Assembly: GCA_002298885.1 (NCBI GenBank)
Contig: DBMK01000310.1
Coordinates: 1-15,308, forward strand
Direction of reading: 5' to 3'
DNA length: 15,308 nt
Origin: Anaerolineaceae bacterium UBA700
Lineage (GTDB): Bacteria; Chloroflexota; Anaerolineae; Anaerolineales; Anaerolineaceae
The position numbers were made by a program, and so were the translations under genes. Under the pieces are notes generated by a model. That model ran no database searches. It was not told where the DNA came from and saw only the letters and a list, made by a program, of their open reading frames with translations. Below are positions 12,665 through 15,308 of this stretch, piece after piece (the stretch's first letter is position 1; the number at the start of each line of letters is the position of its first letter).

Positions 12665-13933
12665 ATGAATATCTGGAATTTGACCAAAAAAGATCTGGCG
12701 GTCTTCTTTAAAGACCGCGCTTCTCTGTTATGGTTGTTCATCCTGCCCCTGGTCTTCCTGCTGATCTTTGCAGGCCTGGCCAGCCTGGCTTACGGAGCTC
12801 CTTCCACTGCGAATACAGCCGACGATCGCACCCCTCTGGCGGTGGTGAACCTGGATAAAGATGGTCCGGTCTCCCGCCAGTTGCTCGCCGATCTGAACCG
12901 CGGGGACAGTTATCGCGTGGAGCTTTACGACCTCAAGGATGCCGAACAGCTTTTGAATAAGGTCAAGCTATCCCGCTACCTGGTGATCCCCGCCGGTTTC
13001 AGCGCCGCCCTGGCTGCCGCCAAACCGGTAGCCATAACTCTGGTCACCCATCCCGATGCGGACGGCGAAACGAACCAGACCGTGCTCAAGGTGATTGCCG
13101 GGGTGGCAAACGATAACTCGTTGGAGCTGCAGATCCTGGATGGCATCCGCCAGATGGGCGCCATGCAGGCTGCCAACCCCCAGGTCCAGGAAATCTTCAC
13201 CGCCGACCGCATGATCGCCCAGGCTGAAAGCCAGTTCGCCCGCAGCCGCCAGGTTCCCCTGGTGGCAGTCTCCCAAACCGTACCCAAGGCCGTCTCCCAA
13301 ACCAACCAACCTAAATTTGATCTTAACCAGAGCATCGTGCCGGGTATAGCTGTTCTGTTTGTTTTCCTGGCAGCCACAACCGTGGCGCGCAGCATTTTCG
13401 AGGAGCGGAAAAACGGCAGCCTGCGCCGGCTGCTGGCGGCTCCCCTGGGGCGCGGCGAGCTGCTGCTCGGAAAGATGGTGCCGATCTTCATCTTGACCCT
13501 GATCCAGATCGCATTCATGTTTGCAGTTGGAGCGTTAATCCTGCCTCTCCTGGGTTTTGGCCGCCTGGCAATTGGCAATGACCCGTTAGCCTGGGCCGTT
13601 ACCTCAATTTGTATCGCCCTTTGCGCGACCTGCCTGGGCATTTTAATCTCCAGCCTGGCGCGCACGGAGGGACAGGTCAGTGGACTGGGCAACGCCTTGT
13701 TGTGGGTAGCCGGTTTCCTCGGCGGAGCCCTCGTTCCGTCTTTCATGATCCAATCCATCCCTGTTTTAAACATCGTCTCTCGGTTCATGCCCCAATCTTG
13801 GGCTACCTCGGCCTATTATGATATTCTGGCGCGGGGGAAGGGCCTGGTCGATATCCTGCCCTCTGCAGGCGTCCTGCTGATCTTCTCGGCGGTCTTTTTC
13901 TTCATCGGATCGCGCCGCTTCCGGTTCGAGTGA
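12665..13933 (+). CDS. ABC-2 type permease, first subunit
   Basis: 422 residues from ATG 12665, which has GGGAG at 12652-12656; an in-frame ATG at 12569 lies inside the ATPase gene and is rejected. The plan is that of YhgE/DrrB-like ABC-2 permeases: one N-terminal membrane helix (about 21-43), a large external domain (about 45-223), then about five further helices (about 224-414). The cytoplasmic segment EERKNGSLRRLLAAPL (246-261) after the second helix is the coupling region that contacts the ATPase. The start LTKKDLAVFFKDR and this coupling segment reappear in the following permease, so the two are paralogues and probably form a heterodimer. Confidence 0.88.
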   Translation: MNIWNLTKKDLAVFFKDRASLLWLFILPLVFLLIFAGLASLAYGAPSTANTADDRTPLAVVNLDKDGPVSRQLLADLNRGDSYRVELYDLKDAEQLLNKVKLSRYLVIPAGFSAALAAAKPVAITLVTHPDADGETNQTVLKVIAGVANDNSLELQILDGIRQMGAMQAANPQVQEIFTADRMIAQAESQFARSRQVPLVAVSQTVPKAVSQTNQPKFDLNQSIVPGIAVLFVFLAATTVARSIFEERKNGSLRRLLAAPLGRGELLLGKMVPIFILTLIQIAFMFAVGALILPLLGFGRLAIGNDPLAWAVTSICIALCATCLGILISSLARTEGQVSGLGNALLWVAGFLGGALVPSFMIQSIPVLNIVSRFMPQSWATSAYYDILARGKGLVDILPSAGVLLIFSAVFFFIGSRRFRFE

Positions 13934-13943
13934 GGGTACGACA

Positions 13944-15215
13944 ATGAAACCGACAAACATTGTTCGAATTGTCCTTTCGTTAGCCTGGAAGGATCTGCAG
14001 GTCATCTTCAAAGATCGCGGACTGCTGGTCATTATCATCGGTTTGCCGATGGTGATTGCAATGCTTAACGGCGTTGTGAACCAGCGTATGTCACAAAGCG
14101 GTAGCGAGGGCCTGACCTTTCCGGTGATCGTGGTAAATGAAGATGATGGCACCTACGGCACTCAGATGGTTGAAGTGCTCAAGGGCATCAGCGTCCTGAA
14201 GGTAACCGAGCTCGAATCGGTGGCTGTCGCCGAACAACAGGTACGCGATAGCAAAGCGCTGGCTGCCATCCTGATTCCGCCGAGCTTAACCAAGAACCTG
14301 GCAGCGTATCAGCCATCCGAAATCCAGGTGATGATCGACCCCACTCAGCAGCAGATTGCCCGTATCATCCCCGGAATAATGAATGAAGTGGTCGGTCCGT
14401 TTGTCGTCCAGGGAGAAGTCTCGCACGCCATCCAGACCGTGCTGTCTGAAGCCCCGGGCTACCAGCAACTTTCGGAAACGGCCAGGCAGGGCCTCGTCTC
14501 CCAAAACGTAGCCGTACAGATGTCGCAGGTTCAAAAGATGATCACCGATCCCTGGATAAAGGTGGACATGCGCACCCAGACCGGCCAGGAAATGGTGACC
14601 ATTCCAAGTAACTTGTTTGTTCTCTTCGTGCCCAGTTTCACGGTGATGTTCGCCTTTTTCATCGTCGGTGCCATGGCCTCCGAGCTGCTGCAGGAGAAGC
14701 AGCAAGGGTCAATGCGCCGCCTGCTGGCTGCCCCTATCGCCCCTTGGACGATCATCGCCGGTAAAATGCTGGCTTATATTGGGTTGGTCGTCGTCCAGGT
14801 GATTCTAATTTTCGCCGTGGCAAACCTGGCATTCGATATGCCGCTGGGACGTTCGCTTGCCGGCCTCCTGGCAGTGACTCTGGCCATGGGCCTGGCCTCC
14901 ACCGGGCTGGGCATGGTGGTGGCAGCCCTTGCCCGGACGGACCGCCAGGCTGATTCGATCGGCATCCTGTTGGGGTTTGTGCTTGGAGCATTGGGTGGAT
15001 GTTTTGTCATCGGCAGCCCCGTTCCGCTGTATAAAAGCGGGGGGCTCATCGAAACCATTGCCAGGCTCACCCCGCAGGCGCATGCTCTGGAGGGATTCGA
15101 CAAACTGCTCAACCAGGGAGCCGGATTGGCCAGTGTGCTGCCCCAGGTGGGCATCCTGTGCCTTTTTGCGTTTGTGTTTTTCCTGGTTGCCGTCTGGCGG
15201 TTTAAATACGAGTGA
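13944..15215 (+). CDS. ABC-2 type permease, second subunit
   Basis: 423 residues, almost the same length and topology as the preceding permease. The N-terminal LAWKDLQVIFKDR and the coupling segment LLQEKQQGSMRRLLAAPI match it, which points to an old tandem duplication with divergence. An external domain (about 45-225) lies between helix 1 and the remaining membrane helices. GAGGG at 13932-13936, seven bases before the ATG, and a gap of only ten bases from the previous stop show an operon. With the ATPase it should form a heterodimeric exporter; substrate is not visible. Confidence 0.88.
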   Translation: MKPTNIVRIVLSLAWKDLQVIFKDRGLLVIIIGLPMVIAMLNGVVNQRMSQSGSEGLTFPVIVVNEDDGTYGTQMVEVLKGISVLKVTELESVAVAEQQVRDSKALAAILIPPSLTKNLAAYQPSEIQVMIDPTQQQIARIIPGIMNEVVGPFVVQGEVSHAIQTVLSEAPGYQQLSETARQGLVSQNVAVQMSQVQKMITDPWIKVDMRTQTGQEMVTIPSNLFVLFVPSFTVMFAFFIVGAMASELLQEKQQGSMRRLLAAPIAPWTIIAGKMLAYIGLVVVQVILIFAVANLAFDMPLGRSLAGLLAVTLAMGLASTGLGMVVAALARTDRQADSIGILLGFVLGALGGCFVIGSPVPLYKSGGLIETIARLTPQAHALEGFDKLLNQGAGLASVLPQVGILCLFAFVFFLVAVWRFKYE

Positions 15216-15228
15216 GTAATCATAGACA

Positions 15229-15269
15229 TTGGGGTGTTTCGGGCTGCAAAGCAGCCAGAAACACCCCAA
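15229..15269. terminator. Long stem-loop ending the ABC operon
   Basis: A 19-position stem (15229-15247 with 15251-15269, one G-A mismatch, loop AAA) begins 14 bases after the last permease stop. It is strong enough for termination, but A rather than T follows on the + strand and only TT precedes the AC-rich side on the other. Termination may need a factor, or the hairpin may protect the mRNA 3' end. Confidence 0.6.
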
Positions 15270-15275
15270 AAAGGA

Positions 15276-15284
15276 TGTTATTAT
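15276..15284 (+). promoter_or_regulatory. Extended -10 promoter with leaderless start
   Basis: TGTTATTAT is an extended -10. Counting from its last base, position +1 falls on A15291, the first base of an ATG. Confidence 0.45.
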
Positions 15285-15290
15285 CGAGCC

Positions 15291-15308
15291 ATGCGTTGGC
15301 TGTCGAAG
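15291..15308 (+). CDS. Start of a next gene, cut by the window end
   Basis: Only six codons are available (MRWLSK), so no identity can be given. The ATG lies at the predicted start point of the promoter before it, and there is no Shine-Dalgarno. A leaderless gene is the simplest reading. Confidence 0.35.

Noticed and set aside
12976..13788. 270-residue open frame on the minus strand inside the first permease
   Set aside because: The + strand has a clear ABC-2 permease with a proper ribosome site and neighbours; the minus frame has no recognisable domain.

Overview
The window is a GC-rich (roughly 60%), accessory-looking stretch of a bacterial chromosome in which every supportable gene lies on the + strand. 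Several features suggest Chloroflexota, possibly an Anaerolineae-like lineage: the mix of DinB, phosphotransferase, DUF1697 and lipoprotein genes, GC-rich dispersed palindromes of the CCTCTCCCC/GGGGnGAGG type, extended -10 promoters (TGnTATAAT), and several apparently leaderless or near-leaderless starts. This assignment is an inference from style and gene content, not from a marker gene.

Layout. 1-133: intrinsic terminator of an upstream gene, then an extended -10 promoter. 134-3309: lipoprotein with a ZU5-like beta domain, DinB-fold protein and APH-type kinase-like phosphotransferase, closely spaced. 3310-3744: a 17-bp tandem repeat, a dispersed palindrome, a promoter and a long structured leader. 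3745-7391: the cysteine cluster cysM, mec (JAMM protease), cysO (sulfur carrier) and moeZ (E1-like plus rhodanese), then a DUF1697 gene and a terminator. A 140-bp palindromic element sits between mec and cysO. 7431-7650: another dispersed palindrome and a 42-bp perfect palindrome touching the promoter of an SGNH-hydrolase-like lipoprotein (7666-8424). 8482-10335: an unrecognised 421-aa protein and a LysE-family exporter that looks like the cysteine/O-acetylserine exporter EamB. 10441-11463: a CorA-type channel with an altered GMN motif. 11524-15269: an ABC exporter operon (ATPase plus two paralogous ABC-2 permeases) closed by a stem-loop. 15276-15308: promoter and first codons of a next gene.

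Central story. cysM, mec, cysO and moeZ form the protein-thiocarboxylate route to cysteine. MoeZ adenylates and sulfurates the CysO C-terminal Gly-Gly, CysM adds the activated serine to CysO-COSH, and the Mec-type JAMM protease releases cysteine from CysO.

The leader in front of cysM reads as a previously unannotated trp-type transcription attenuator. It has a promoter (3440-3467) and a well-placed Shine-Dalgarno. An 11-codon peptide MFDCSCLRRGS (3563-3598) carries two Cys codons just ahead of the hairpin. Four RNA segments can pair as 1:2 plus 3:4 (terminator with a U-run) or as 2:3 (antiterminator). The codon positions fit stalling at Cys codons under cysteine shortage, which would favour 2:3 and read-through into cysM. 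This is the most interesting signal in the window.
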